From Arthrinium phaeospermum (Eukaryota; Ascomycota; Sordariomycetes; Amphisphaeriales; Apiosporaceae), in NCBI GenBank assembly GCA_006503535.1, contig QYRS01000003.1, positions 2,108,001 to 2,172,000 on the forward strand: 64,000 nt of DNA. The letters run 5' to 3'. A program made the translations under genes and the position numbers. The notes below the pieces were generated by a model. That model was not told where the DNA came from and made no database searches. It saw nothing but the letters and a program-made list of their open reading frames with translations. This document shows positions 35,117 to 46,993 of the stretch, one piece after another. Each line of letters opens with the position of its first letter. Position 1 is the first letter of the stretch.

Positions 35117-36034
35117 TCATATTATGGAACCGTATCCGATGCTCCTGGTGGCCTCCTCCCAAGTCTCTCTCACGATTCTCAAGTACCGAGGCTCGTCCGT
35201 CCGCAAGTGGGCGACATGGGGGCTATCTGCGAATAGTTCTGTGCGAGCATGGTAGCCTTTGTCTACGGCTTGCCGAGCATGACGTTCTACATGTGTCCAC
35301 TCAACCATCTTGTCCTTCTGGCCGTAGATGTAAGCGCGGTTCGACTGGCGCACCTCTGCCATGTTATTGTGGAAGTCGGCGTTGATGAGGAGGTTGTAGG
35401 GGCGACGCAGAACCTTGACCATGATCATGAAGTAGAAGTTCAGGATGCGGAGAAAGGGCGAAAAGAGCCAGCGGTATATGCCTTTGGGGATTCCTGCCAT
35501 GATGGCGTTGTAGCCCCCGCTGTAGGTCCACAGTCCAGGACAGGAATCATAGATGGCGCAGTGAAGGGGGAACGTTTGGCCAGTCTTTTCGCGATAGGAG
35601 GTCAGGAGGTGCTTGGTGCTGGCCATGCCGCCGTTGGAGAAGACGTGTAGCAGGATTTGCGGCCGCTCGGGCGACGCAGCTAGGTAGTTTGCCTTGATTT
35701 GGGAGCAGAGATACGCCACGGCAGGCTGCACGGCCTCGATGCCTCGCGACTCCCAGAACATCTGCGTGTAGACAAACTTGACGAGTAGGATGCGCGAGGT
35801 GGGGTAGAGTGTTTGGTATCGAGTCACGTATTTGGCGATGTGCGTATTCTGTGCGTCCATCCAGCTCGCTATCACGACAAGCTTCGGGTCACGGCGGCTA
35901 GTGGCTGTAGCGGATGACGGTGTTTGCTGCACTTCAGGAGCCACCACCGGCTCATAGTAGAAAACGTACTCGCCAATTTCGGTCATACTGGCCAAGGGGT
36001 CCGGCCTGGTGGAGACCGTCTGATTTGAGGCCAT
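35117..36034 (-). CDS. TMEM53/DUF829 family alpha/beta hydrolase-like protein
   Basis: Single exon of 305 aa from ATG 36034; a longer open frame continues upstream but has no ATG. The domain begins KLVVIASWMDAQNTHIAKYV, then YPTSRILLVKF, the nucleophile-elbow-like VFSNGGMAS (GxSxG-type position reads F-S-N-G-G), and CAIYDSCPG. The C-terminal part has YIYGQKDKMVEWTHVERHA and a late His in SPHVAHLRTDEPRYL. This order is that of DUF829/TMEM53 proteins, including PaxU-like proteins often found next to fungal secondary-metabolite genes; no such cluster is visible here. Two hydrophobic stretches near residue 200 (FSPFLRILNFYFMIMV) may hold it to a membrane. Biochemical role unknown. Confidence 0.85.
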   Translation of the reverse strand: MASNQTVSTRPDPLASMTEIGEYVFYYEPVVAPEVQQTPSSATATSRRDPKLVVIASWMDAQNTHIAKYVTRYQTLYPTSRILLVKFVYTQMFWESRGIEAVQPAVAYLCSQIKANYLAASPERPQILLHVFSNGGMASTKHLLTSYREKTGQTFPLHCAIYDSCPGLWTYSGGYNAIMAGIPKGIYRWLFSPFLRILNFYFMIMVKVLRRPYNLLINADFHNNMAEVRQSNRAYIYGQKDKMVEWTHVERHARQAVDKGYHARTELFADSPHVAHLRTDEPRYLRIVRETWEEATRSIGYGSII

Positions 36035-37843
36035 CACGGTGACTGATCCGGGGAGAGTGGGGACGGGGTCAATTGACAATGCTGTTACGCAGAATAAAGG
36101 AACCGAAGATGCAAACGCAGGAATGAAGTAGAAAATCCTCCAACGTGAATCTAACAATGTCAACAGCCCAAGTCGCCTTTTTGTAAGTGTAAGTCATCAA
36201 TGCAAATATCTGCAGGGTCCATGCAAATGTGTCCATGTCATTTCAGCTGGTTGGGGGGGTTGAGATTGAGCTGCACACTAACGAGCTCACCCCACGAATT
36301 CGGTAACCAGCTCGTGGGGTGGCCCTTCCCTTCCCTCCAGACAGACCTCGGCTCTTTTCTTTCCCTTGCTTCACTGGAAACCCTTACATGCCTTCCCTGG
36401 GACGGCGCACGGCCGAATTGGGGCGCAAATGGCCAACGGAGCCAGCAGAACGATAAAGTAATCAAAGGGAGAGCAGCTGTCACCCGACGGTGCAATTATC
36501 CCATCCGGCGGGTGAACTGTATTTCCCGTCATCGCCTCTAAAATCGGTTGGAAATGACAGGGATGGTCGCTGAAGCGTTACATTGGGACCCGAGCGCCAC
36601 TGTTTGACACCCAATTGGGCAGCTTGCCGAAGCCCGAACTGTCCAACAGGAGGTGCCTGCAACCAAGATCGTGCACCCTGGAACCCTGTGCCTGGCCGTC
36701 AGGTTTGGCGTGACAGCTCCCACCCGTTCACTTGCCCTCTCCCGCATTGACAATCGTGCGGCTTATAGACGGGGCTTCCACCTACCTTCTACATTACCTT
36801 TTATTTATGATTAAATCAGAAACCATCACCTCGTTCTCGTGCATATCACACAGATACATATCATAACGAAACATGTTTCACACCGATCGATTCTCTGAGA
36901 TCCACCCGACAGTCTGCCAATCAAAGCGCCCCGTGGGAGACCCAATCTCGCTTGTACTGTCGCGCAGACCTCAGAAAGCCAAGATGTCTTTTGTTCATGC
37001 TCAAATACTGACCCTGCTGTTGATAAGGGCTTGAATATAGGTCGTAGGTTAGATAGGTAGGTACTTTTCAGTCTTCAACGAACGCGCCCAGGCCCGGCCC
37101 GACCAGTAAGCCAGTCTATGCACGTCACCCCTGAAACTGTTCGATTGCAGGATCGGCAGCCGCGTTCTGCAAGGTTCCCAGGTTTGCGGCAGGTGACATG
37201 CATGAATGGAACCCAAATGGAACCATCCATTACGGAGATCGGTAAGGCATGCGCAGTAGCATCCTTTCCAATTATCCTGTGTCGGGGTAAAGTTGCTCGA
37301 GCTTCTGCTATGTAAGCCAACAGAAGCCGCCATTGCCCATTCTGGGTTGGTGGGTTGATCATTCAGCCATGGAAAGAAATGTATATCCTGTAAGTGACCT
37401 ATAGTCAAGGAGAGACCTCTGATCACCGTGGCTAGTTTTGTAAAGGCACTGAAATCTCCGAATCGCGGTTTTCCCTTCTTCTCATAAGCTAAATTGTACC
37501 CACGCTTGCCGATGAGATGTTTGCTGCAATATACCCCGATATATGGTCGCCGGCAGGAGCGGAACCTGGCAGACACAACTGCATGTATCCGTTCAATCAG
37601 TGGTTACCTCAACTGTCAATGGCAAAGTGCACTCATCGTCGACACTGAATCAGACTAGTCACTGGGAAAGACACGTAGCTACAATTAGTCTTTTGTCCCC
37701 TCCTCATGCTCCTGATTCGATCTTGATCACGCTTGTTTATCAATGATTTCTAGCAGAGGATAAAAGCAACAGAGTGTTCAGACCGCAGTCTTGTTTTGAG
37801 TCCTTCAACAAGAGTAGCCACTTGTCTTCTACCCAGTGTCAGA
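36035..37843. other. Intergenic, divergent
   Basis: 1.8 kb between divergent genes. I see no gene; small open frames conflict. The last 100 bp before 37844 look like a normal 5' leader. Confidence 0.5.
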
Positions 37844-39384
37844 ATGTTGCCCCTTTTCTTTATCTTTGTGGGCTGCTGCCTGTCCCTCTCTTCGAATTCG
37901 CAGCTGCCTCGTCAGCCCATTCTACAAACCGACATTGTTCCCTCACTATCCATCCCTGGAGTCGAGGTCCGCCGGCCACGGCCCTTCTCGAGTGCACCGA
38001 GGGTGGCTGTGACCAGGAAGCATGGCAATAACGTCAAGCTTAAGCGCCTTCCCAAAAACCACTCGCACCAACAGCTTTCTGCCGCCGCATTCTTTGCTGA
38101 GCATCTGCGGTCAGATGCTGCACCTGGCGTCTTCCAGACAGGCAACGTCAGTGCTGTCGACTACACCGCTTCCCAGTACTCGGTGGAGGTAGTTGTGAAT
38201 GGCTCTCCTGTCGACCTCGTCTTGAATATCGGCGGGTCTGACACTTGGGTCAGAGCCAAGAACTTCACGTGTTTGAATAGCGCGAGCGATCCGTCAATGG
38301 GATCACAATGTGACTGGGGCTCGTATGGCGCAACCGGGTTTCCCAATGGCCCAATCCACGACCAGCATTTTGCCATTAAGAACCAAGATGGTTCAGCAGT
38401 AAGTGGCAAACTTGGCTATATGGATGTCACGCTTGCCAACGTCACGGTTCACAATCAAGAGATGGCGATTGCCACACAAGGAACATGGCATGGGGATAAT
38501 ATCACGAGTGGTATGCTCGGAATGGCCTATCCTTCTCTGACGTCGGCGTATTCAGGCAACGATCTCAATGACACAAGTGATGAGAACGCTCTTGAATATT
38601 CACCCCTTTTTACTTCAATGGTGACGGACGGCCTTGTGGACCCGTACTGGTCTCTAGCAATCAACCGCAATTCGTCTGATGGCTTTATCAGCTTGGGTCA
38701 CTTGCCGCCAGTCAATCTCAACAAGTCCAACTACATACGAACAGATTTACTTATTGCAAGTTGAGACCGATATTGCATGGTTCTAGAGTTTTGTTAGTTA
38801 ACCCTGAACAGGTGAATTTGGCAAACAAGAAAGCTGCAGAATACCAGCCCTCATACTACACAGCTGTCTTCGACGGGTTCAAGATCGGGAAGACTGAGAT
38901 AATCGAGAGCTATCCTTTGGTGCTCGACACTGCTACGACATTGGCCTACCTGCCACCCGGTGAGAACACTGAGTTCCCGACCGGATATGGTTGCTAACAC
39001 GAAAACAGATGTGGCCGACACCGTCAATAGCCAGTTCCAGCCTCCTGCAACCTACATCTGGTACTACGGCAGCCATTTCGTACCTTGCCATGCTACACCA
39101 CCGAGATTTGCAGTGAAGCTGGAGAACTCGCCATTCTATATCAACCCAGTCGACATGATCAACCACGATGTGGTTGATCCACGAACAGGCATGTGCCAGG
39201 TGAGTTGTCCTGGTCTCCTGTAAGATCTGATTACGGACACTGATTAGAGGGATGGCGGTAGACTGGTGTCACATCGGGAAGGGATGGGCCTTATATACTA
39301 GGGTTGACGTTCTTGAAGAATGTTGTCGTTGGTTTTGAGATCGCAGCGGGAATAATTGATGTGTATTCGCGAGAACGTTACTGA
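37844..39384 (+). CDS. Secreted pepsin-like protein with altered catalytic motifs (A1 family)
   Basis: Exons 37844-38755, 38812-38959, 39009-39199 and 39262-39384 give 457 aa. Signal peptide at the start (LPLFFIFVGCCLSLS). The pepsin fold is clear: YSVEVVVNGSPVDLVLN...SDTWV, a flap-like region, SGMLGMAYPSL, YYTAVFDGFKIG, and near the C-terminus GPYILGLTFLKNVVVGFEIA. But the first active-site motif reads N128-I-G-G instead of D-T-G-S, and the second reads D343-T-A instead of D-T/S-G. Loss of the first Asp should remove proteolysis. Intron 1 (38756-38811) has a GCAAGT donor: only this GC-AG junction keeps the frame. The last intron uses acceptor GGTAG at 39261, restoring the conserved C-terminus. 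Many N-glycosylation sequons fit secretion. Confidence 0.85.
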
Positions 39385-42216
39385 TAGACTTCTGGAAAGG
39401 GGAAGGGAGGCAGGAGGGTCTCTTCCTATCAGTTGGATGTTGAGTATGAAATGGCCCGTGCACGTATGTACAGTAGGCAGGCTTACCCAGAAGAAGAAAC
39501 CCCCATGCCCCCACGAAAACGACAGGGAGCGAGATAGCAGGCCAGATCTGGTGGGATGATGGTAGCCCGCGCGATCCGCAGATCCAACAACTGCGCCGTA
39601 TGAATAGACTCGTGCAGATTTCTATCTCGTCGTCATGACCATCTTTGGTCCCTTCATCGATTATCCAAAAGGATAGCCGAGACAAGTTGGACTGAGACTA
39701 GCGCTCTGCCGACGGAAACCAAGATCAATCGATCCAACGGATTTGCACCATCTACAGTACATCAGTACATTGGCTCTTTGCAGGTTCAACTCAATGTCTT
39801 GGCTTATTTTTCTGTCGTGGCGCCCTCCACGTGTTGATAAGCTTCCCATGCCGGGCAGGAAACGTTTCAACAATGCTGGATCATGACTGGTGCGGCTTTG
39901 GCTCCTTGAGATCTGGCTCCCGAGCTCCCTCTCTCTTTTTGGTCCACGAGCCGCTGGTCATTCTCTTCTCCTCAACCCACCAAAGTATGCCGCAGTGCTA
40001 AGTAAAAGTCGCCTCAGCTATTGTTCCAACCCCCGCACTGCCACCGTGATCATTTCAGACAGTGTTCCGGCCTCGTCGAATCCGTTACCGTACCCTAGCC
40101 TTTTGAGAAACCCAACAAGCAGCAGAAATGCGAGGTGTAGCTGCAGGGGGCCATGCGCCGACCACCCGCGCACGAGGCAATACGTGGAGTTTCAGCAAGG
40201 CAAGTTCGACCAGGTCTCCTTTCTTTCAGCTCAGCCTGTCCCAAATAGTAGTCGGTGAAGAAGGGCGACCAAGCCCGGGCCAAGTCCGTCCAAGCCAAGG
40301 GGGGTCGTCTGGAATGTTCGTTAGGCTGGGGGGCGGCGCCGGCGCTCACCCACGCTGCCACTCACGCACACCATACACACACACCGCTACTCCCGAAGCT
40401 CGTGGGGCGGTAGGGCTTCACGATGCCGTGTGGCGCCTCCCCCTTTGTCGTCCTCGGCGAGATAGACACGACGGTCGAGTCGGCCGTCGGCCCGCGCCTT
40501 ACAAGCGTTTCGCCACAAATGGGACCCTCAATGCTTCTATCTCTGCTTCCTTGTATGCGCAGAACCGGGGTTAGTCCCCCGGAGGTTCGAATCCGAGAGC
40601 TTTAGGGCTTCCCGCTAGGAAACGACAGCTCACCTGTCCGCCGCAATCAAGCTCCTGGCTATATTGGATAGCAGGCCCCCCCTTACACGACAAGTGTCGT
40701 ACAATATATCTTGGGGGGCGCACTGTGGTGTAATCCAAGGCTTCTATTGGGAGGCCAGTGCACCGAATGGAAGGAAGAAAACAGTGGACAGCACGAGAAT
40801 GGTGCAATTGCTGGTGACATCTACACGATGCACATCAACCACCAACCCGATTTTTCAAGTGGGAGAGACACGGTACTTGGAGAACATGGCTCGGTCACAC
40901 CGAGCCTCTGCCTGCGTTTTTTCTTCCTTGGAATCCCGAACGAACGCGCCTCGGGATGCGGCTTCTATTTAGAAACTTGGCTACTTGGCCGCCTTTTACC
41001 CGGGGTTCACACCACTTTAGTCACAAAACCACTGCCATTACTCGGAGGTAATGCAACTGGATCTTGGGCGACGAAAAAAAGAGCAAAGTCCATCTAAACG
41101 GCCCCATTGCATGACGTCGTTCCCGCTCTGAACAATTTTTTCCGTCCTCATCTGTTTGATCGTCTACTTTGCTACACAATCACGCAGCTGGGGTGCATGC
41201 AACGGATGGGGTTTACAATTGTGGCCAAAGAAGAAAAAGAAGAAAAAAAGTAGAAGATTTGCTTTCCCCCTGGATCAGACTGGAGGCTGCAGATTGGGTA
41301 GTACCCCATGTGGCTGTCGCTCTTTTCCGTTTCCATTCAGCACCCAATTCTGGTCACAGGCGGCTGGTCTCGTGCCTCCCCGTGCTGCACCGTCACCAGG
41401 CTTTGGGGCAGGGGAAGCAGCTTCAGTTCTACCACTAGAGGGAAGTGGAGACCCCAGGCCCGGAATCGCCCTTGAGATGCGAGCTTATTCGGCTTCAATT
41501 GGGTCTGATGCGGGGTGTTCCATAGCCGGCAGCCCCCCATTTCTGCGCTCAAGTAATGCCAATGGCCGCTGGATTTTCGCCTTACCAAAGAGTTTGGTCA
41601 CCGGCACCCCGCTGTACCATTTGCCAATTGCTGCTGAGAATTTCCAGCCCACGCCCACACCACAGCGCATTGCAGTTGCAGGCAGTTGCAGTGCCAGTGC
41701 AGTTTGCCGTGCAGCTTCCACCGTCCAGTGACTTTTCCGCTGCATGTGTTCCATGTTCCAATCCTTCCCCCCCAAGCCACTTTCCACCCCTACCCCTAGG
41801 ATACCCGAGGTGACGGAATCGTTTCTGCATAGACTTTCCTGTCTTGTCACTAGCCAAGCCATCTTACCCGTCAGGTGCAGCGTTCTTGCCAGGAGAGAAG
41901 CAGCCATCGTCGAACGACGCCTGGGATGGTCTGATCGGATTCTACTGCTACAGTATATCACGGCTTGCTACGTTTAGAGTTTACATGTACTTTGCATTCG
42001 TACAACAACACCATACACCTTGCTTCTACTCCTTTTCTTGGACAACCAGCTCCTTCTCCAACTCAATTATTTGGTCACTTTTGCGCCTTTTAGCCTGAAC
42101 ATTGATCATTGTGGTCTCGTGCCCGCGCCTCACCACCCAAGTTACAAACTCCTTCTTGGCCTTATATGGTTCCTTGAGCTGCTGCAGATTGCGATATTAC
42201 ACAGAACTTGGCAAAC
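39385..42216. other. 2.8 kb intergenic region upstream of the bifunctional PFK2/FBPase2 gene
   Basis: This starts with the 3' UTR of the pepsin-like gene. The rest is pyrimidine-rich with several CA/AC runs (40360-40385) and C-rich words; a long 5' leader or promoter for the gene at 42217 is likely. No supportable gene. Confidence 0.5.
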
Positions 42217-43702
42217 ATGGCTCCTCGAGCTAACGGCATAGGCGTGCAGGTGGAAGACACCAAGATATGTGTGGTTATGGTTGGGTTGCCAGCTCGTGGC
42301 AAGAGCTTTATTGCGCAAAAAGGTGCGTACACAGTTTCTGTTGCTTCTCCCTTGTCCCGCTAGAGAAAGGGAGTGCCTGAGGAGCATAGAGCTAACCCCA
42401 ACCCGTTCTCCAGCACAACGCTACCTCCAATGGCTCTCAATCGATGCCCAGACATTCAATGTTGGCAATTACCGGCGAACCGAAGCTCCTCATCCCTCCG
42501 CAGACTTTTTTGACTTGGGCAATGCCGAGGGCGAGAAACGAAGACGGGCCGCCGCCGAGGCGGCCATGCACGACATGCTGGACTGGTTCCGGAAGGGCGG
42601 CGTCATCGGAATCCTGGATGCCACCAATTCCACCAAGGAGCGCCGCAAATGGGTCCTTGACACATGCACAAAGGAGGGCATCGAGGTGTTATTCGTCGAG
42701 TCAAAGTGTGACGACGAGTCAATGATCATGGCCAACATTCGCGACGTCAAGCTCACCAGCCCCGACTATGCAGGCCAGGACCCCGAGCAGGCGGCCCAAG
42801 ACTTCCATGCCCGGATCAAGAACTACGAAAAGGTCTACAAGTCCCTTGACGAAGATGGCGACGAGAACGACTACACATACCTCAAGATCATGGACGTCGG
42901 CAGCCAAGTGATCATCAACCGCATACGAGACTACCTGCAAAGCCGGGTGGTATACTATCTGATGAACCTGCATATTCGACCCCGGTCGGTGTGGTTGTCA
43001 AGACATGGCGAATCATTGTATAACTTGGACGGCAGAATAGGAGGCGACGCAGACTTGTCTACCCGAGGGCACCAATACGCTCAGAAGTTGCCGGAGCTGG
43101 TTCGCGATTCCGTTGGTGTAAGTCATGCGATGCCGCGTATTCGGTTCCATTATTAGTAACACTACTGACTTTCCCCACAGGAGGATCGCCCCCTGACGGT
43201 ATGGACCTCGACGTTAAAACGGACAATATCGACTGCGCGTTTTCTCCCTGAAAACTATAACCAGCTGCAGTGGAAAGCGCTCGATGAGCTCGATGCTGGT
43301 GTTTGCGACGGCATGACGTACCAAGAGATCAAGGACGTATACCCGGAAGACTTTGTTCAGCGTGACGAAGACAAGTACAACTACAGGTATCGCGGCGGCG
43401 AATCATACCGCGACGTTGTAATTCGTCTGGAACCTATCATCATGGAGCTGGAGCGATCCGAAGATATTATCATTGTCACGCACCAAGCCATCCTGAGATG
43501 CATCTACGCCTACTTCATGAAGAAGGACCAGTCTGCGAGCCCTTGGATGAACGTGCCCCTGCACACTCTTATCAAGCTGACACCTAGAGCGTACGGTACG
43601 GAGGAGCAGCGATTCTCGGCCGACATCCCAGCTGTGAGCACATGGCGAGGAAAGGGCAGCACAGCGAAGCACGAGAACCCCACGGCAGGTGCTAGTATCT
43701 AA
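42217..43702 (+). CDS. 6-phosphofructo-2-kinase / fructose-2,6-bisphosphatase
   Basis: Exons 42217-42322, 42414-43117 and 43181-43702 give 443 aa, close to yeast Fbp26. The kinase half opens with the Walker A motif GLPARGKS (residues 23-30), then NVGNYRR and ILDATNS. The phosphatase half has the phosphohistidine motif SRHGES (His233), YNLDGRIGGDADLS, TSTLKRT, GESYRDVV and VTHQA. His233 is kept, so phosphatase activity is expected; yeast Pfk26, by contrast, lacks this His. The enzyme sets the level of fructose-2,6-bisphosphate, which switches between glycolysis and gluconeogenesis. It acts in the cytosol. Whether the kinase is active cannot be judged from motifs alone. Its ATG precedes a short MAPRANGIGV leader. 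Confidence 0.95.
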
Positions 43703-44322
43703 TGGCGGGGGTTGACGAGTGCCTCGGCTTTCTACGTGAGGGCAGAGGGTGGGGAGATGGATGGTGACAACAGCCAATTCTCTCTCTTGTGTGGGGAGAA
43801 TTTGAGGTGGAGTGTTGTATCCCTTTAGAGGAAAGCTGTCTTTCCTAAGATATGAGCAATGAAAGAAGCACGAGGTGTCCGTGGGTAAACCCGACACTAA
43901 TGACTACATACTCTATAGATTTTACGGACTGGTTATGGGGCCCGGCATGTGTTGGTCAAGCACAGCTACACAGGCGGAGACGAGGCGTTGAAAACTACAT
44001 AAGTGGTCGACGGTGACGACGCACGGATTTTGTACATAACTAGTCAAGTCATGAATCAATCCTGCACCGGATTTCGACCCAGCAAATCATAACACAACAT
44101 TCGATTTAACGGTCATATGCCTAGTTCTAGTGGATCCATCCCCCAGGTATACGGGGTCTAGTCAGGGGTATAGGGAAGATGCTATTGTTCTTGGCTAAAC
44201 CCCTACTCGCTTGGGTGTGGAACCACGTAGTACGATCTCAACAGTCTTTTATGTCATGGAAACTGGCCGGGTATTCATTCTTCAAATTCGGGGGCGGGGG
44301 GTTCGCCTTTTGCGTTTCTATG
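43703..44322. other. Convergent 3' intergenic region
   Basis: Tail-to-tail spacing between PFK2/FBPase2 and dph1. No feature seen beyond expected 3' UTRs. Confidence 0.5.
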
Positions 44323-45813
44323 CTACATGGCTTTGACTTGCACCGGGGGTCGTGTCCTCCCCAGCCCCTCGCGCGCGTAGTAGTCCATGGGGTACGGCCC
44401 GCTTCCCCAGTCGGGCCGCTCCTCGAGCGCGATGAGGGCCTCGTAGGGGGTCAGGAGCGGCCGGGGGAAGGCGTAGCCCCAGTCGATGCTGAGGCGGGGG
44501 CAGGCGACCTGGACCCAGCACTCGACGTCGTCCATGAGGGCGAGCTTGCCGGGGAAGATCTCGCTTAGTAGCAGGTTGACGAAGGGGACGCCGCGCTGCT
44601 TCAGCTTGGCCTCGATCAGGCCCAGCGTCGCCGGGTTGCCCTGGCGGCCCAGCGAGCCGAGGATCAGCCCCCACTTCTTGGTCGCGCCGCGGGCCGTCCG
44701 GATGGCGTCCCGGCGCAGGGTCTGCATCTCGTCGTGTCCGTACGTCTCGCGCGTCAGCTTGCGCGAGTACGGGTCGTACCGGTACGCCGGGATGGTCGGG
44801 TTGTGGATCATGATGCTCTCGAGGTGGAAGCGGCCGTCGCCGAGGTAGAGGACCAGGTCGACGTTGTCGCTGTCGGGCAGCCGCGGGGAGGTGCAGCCGA
44901 GGATCTCGCCCTTGGAGAGCGGGGAGATCTGCGGGATGAGGACGCGGAAGCCGGCCCGCTCCAGGGCCGACTTGGTGCCGTGGATGGTGGCGTTGAACTG
45001 GATGGTGCCGACCAGGGCCAGCGTCTTGGGGGCGGCGAAGTTGCGCTCGAGCGTGGCGAGCAGGTGCGAGGCGTCGATGCCGATGTCGACGAAGACGTAG
45101 AGGGTCTTGATCTGGGTCACGTCGACGGGGATCAGGCACGAGTGGGCGTAGTGCACGAGCAGGTCGCAGCCCAGGGCGCGCGCCGTGTAGTCGTCGATGC
45201 AGCAGGCGCCGTAGGTGACATCGCCCATGATGAGGGTCTCGATGCCTGGGCAAAACTGCGTCAGGATGTCCGAGATGGTGGTCGCGAACAGCAACAGGCC
45301 CTCGGGCATCTGCAGGGCCACCTTGGTGGCGCCCGCGCTCCGGATCCGGTGGATCGTCTTGGGGATCTCGAAGTTGTAGTTGGCCGGCAGCAGGGCCATG
45401 GCCTCCTGCAGCGCGGGATCGTTCAGGATCTCCGGCGGGACCGAGTTGAGGAGCCTGGGGGCCCTCCTCGGTTGTGAGACTGTGAATGATTCATGTTAGT
45501 GTTGCTTTTTTAAGTAACGAGCGCCATAAGGGCGGGGTTTCCTCTTATTTCAAGAGTCAGGGGTGGTTGTCCGTTGCCCTGGGTATGATATATGGTGTGT
45601 GATGATTGTAGCAGTACCTGTGATTGCCCCGCTATCCTCAACTGAGGCGCTGCCATTCTTAGCTGCGCCGGCTGCTGCTGTTTTCCTGCCGACAAATCTC
45701 TTCTTGGGCTGTCTTTGCACAGGCTCTGCTGCTGGCGCGGGCTCTGCCGGCGCATCAGCAGCCTCGATGTCGGCGGCGTGGCCGAGATCAGTCTGCAGCC
45801 TATCGTCCTCCAT
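44323..45813 (-). CDS. dph1: Diphthamide biosynthesis protein Dph1 (3-amino-3-carboxypropyl transferase subunit)
   Basis: Two exons, 45813-45618 and 45479-44323, give 450 aa. Exon 1 encodes an Ala/Pro-rich, Lys-containing head; exon 2 begins the conserved part [25 protein letters not shown]. Family marks: [25 protein letters not shown] (one cluster Cys), [28 protein letters not shown], and near the end [15 protein letters not shown] (further cluster Cys). With Dph2 it forms a radical enzyme that uses a 4Fe-4S cluster to cut S-adenosylmethionine and add the 3-amino-3-carboxypropyl group to a His of elongation factor 2, the first step of diphthamide synthesis. Cytosolic. No neighbouring gene shares the pathway. 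Confidence 0.95.
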
Positions 45814-46993
45814 GGCTGGCGGGCTTGGTGGGGGGTGCTTTTTCAAATTTTACCCCGCGGTCTGATAGTGACTGACTTGACTGACTGATCGCTACGATGG
45901 ATACGTTGCCCCAAATCTCAGCAAATCGTATATGATCCAATGTTTTCTGGATCACGGGCAGGTCCTAATCTCAGCTCCGTGTAATGAACAATCAGTCACC
46001 TCGGATGAAATGCGTCCGTTTGACTCGTCGCCACAAATGGTTGTATCGAGTTGGGAATCTTTCAGGGTGGCGCTTTGATGCATATCCCCGATAAGCTCTC
46101 GCAGCTAAGGTGGTGGGTGGGTGGGGGTTTGGGTAGGGGCAAGCATTCCAATTCCATCATGTAAGTACCTACCATCAACTTCAAGGCCATACATCAATTG
46201 TTGATCAATACTATTGATTTACCTACCTACCTGGTGGCATGTTTTATGATTGAGCCTCGTAATAGCTCTGCTTTCAAGAAACAACTCTGCATTCGTACAA
46301 AGAGAGTTTGAATGTGAGTATTGTCTCCCGTAATAATTGTTGCCAGTAAACCAGAACATCGCAGGCCATCGGGGTCATGTTTTATTTGCAGGCCCTTCGA
46401 GACTCCTGCCTTATTACCATATGGGATGACCAAGACGGCCCAATCTACCCACTAATAGCAGCAACAACGGAATAAGTGTGCTGCGATTGGACAAGCCATA
46501 GTTTATACGAATAGTGCAGACCTTGATCATATGAAGGTTACACTGCCCTGCGACTCTGCGACCAGGACCTATTACGTCGTACAGGCAGGTGTCCGTTGTC
46601 GCATCCGTCCCAACCCGCCAGCATCATGATCCGCACGGTTAAAAGGACTAACACGTATCATGGTTAACTTTTCACTATGCATCCAGTAGCAGAGAAGTTT
46701 CTGCGCGTCTGATCTTTCCTTGAGCGAAGGGGGGGGGGGTGTGAATCCGGTTTGCACCGGCGGGCGTGCATGATGCATCTTGCCATGCAACGGCGCCCTC
46801 ATGTACGTTCCCCCGCTCCGAAGTCTTCATGCAACTGAAAAGCAGCATGGGCCGCTGATATGGGAGTTGAAGGTCCATCGTAGTCTGCTCTTTCTTATGA
46901 CCACAGCTTCTTCCGAGGTTTGGTGAGGATACGGCATTGATCTCCTGGCAACCGAAATAGTGCTTGACCCAATCTCTCTACCTGTTGGCCAAG
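45814..46993. other. Divergent intergenic region
   Basis: 1.2 kb between dph1 and the permease. It holds a GGTGGGTGGGTGGG run near 46108-46130, TACCTACCTACC near 46220-46231 and an unbroken run of about 10 G at 46729-46739. No gene or known site. Confidence 0.5.

Noticed and set aside
40565..40610. GGTTCGAATCC word resembling a tRNA T-loop
   Set aside because: No acceptor, D or anticodon stems can be folded around it and the T stem has mismatches.
44318..45253. 311-codon second minus-strand frame inside dph1
   Set aside because: Arg/Pro/His-rich shifted-frame shadow of the conserved Dph1 exon.
46729..46739. Run of about 10 G as a possible G-quadruplex
   Set aside because: A single homopolymer without further G tracts; may be partly a sequencing artefact.
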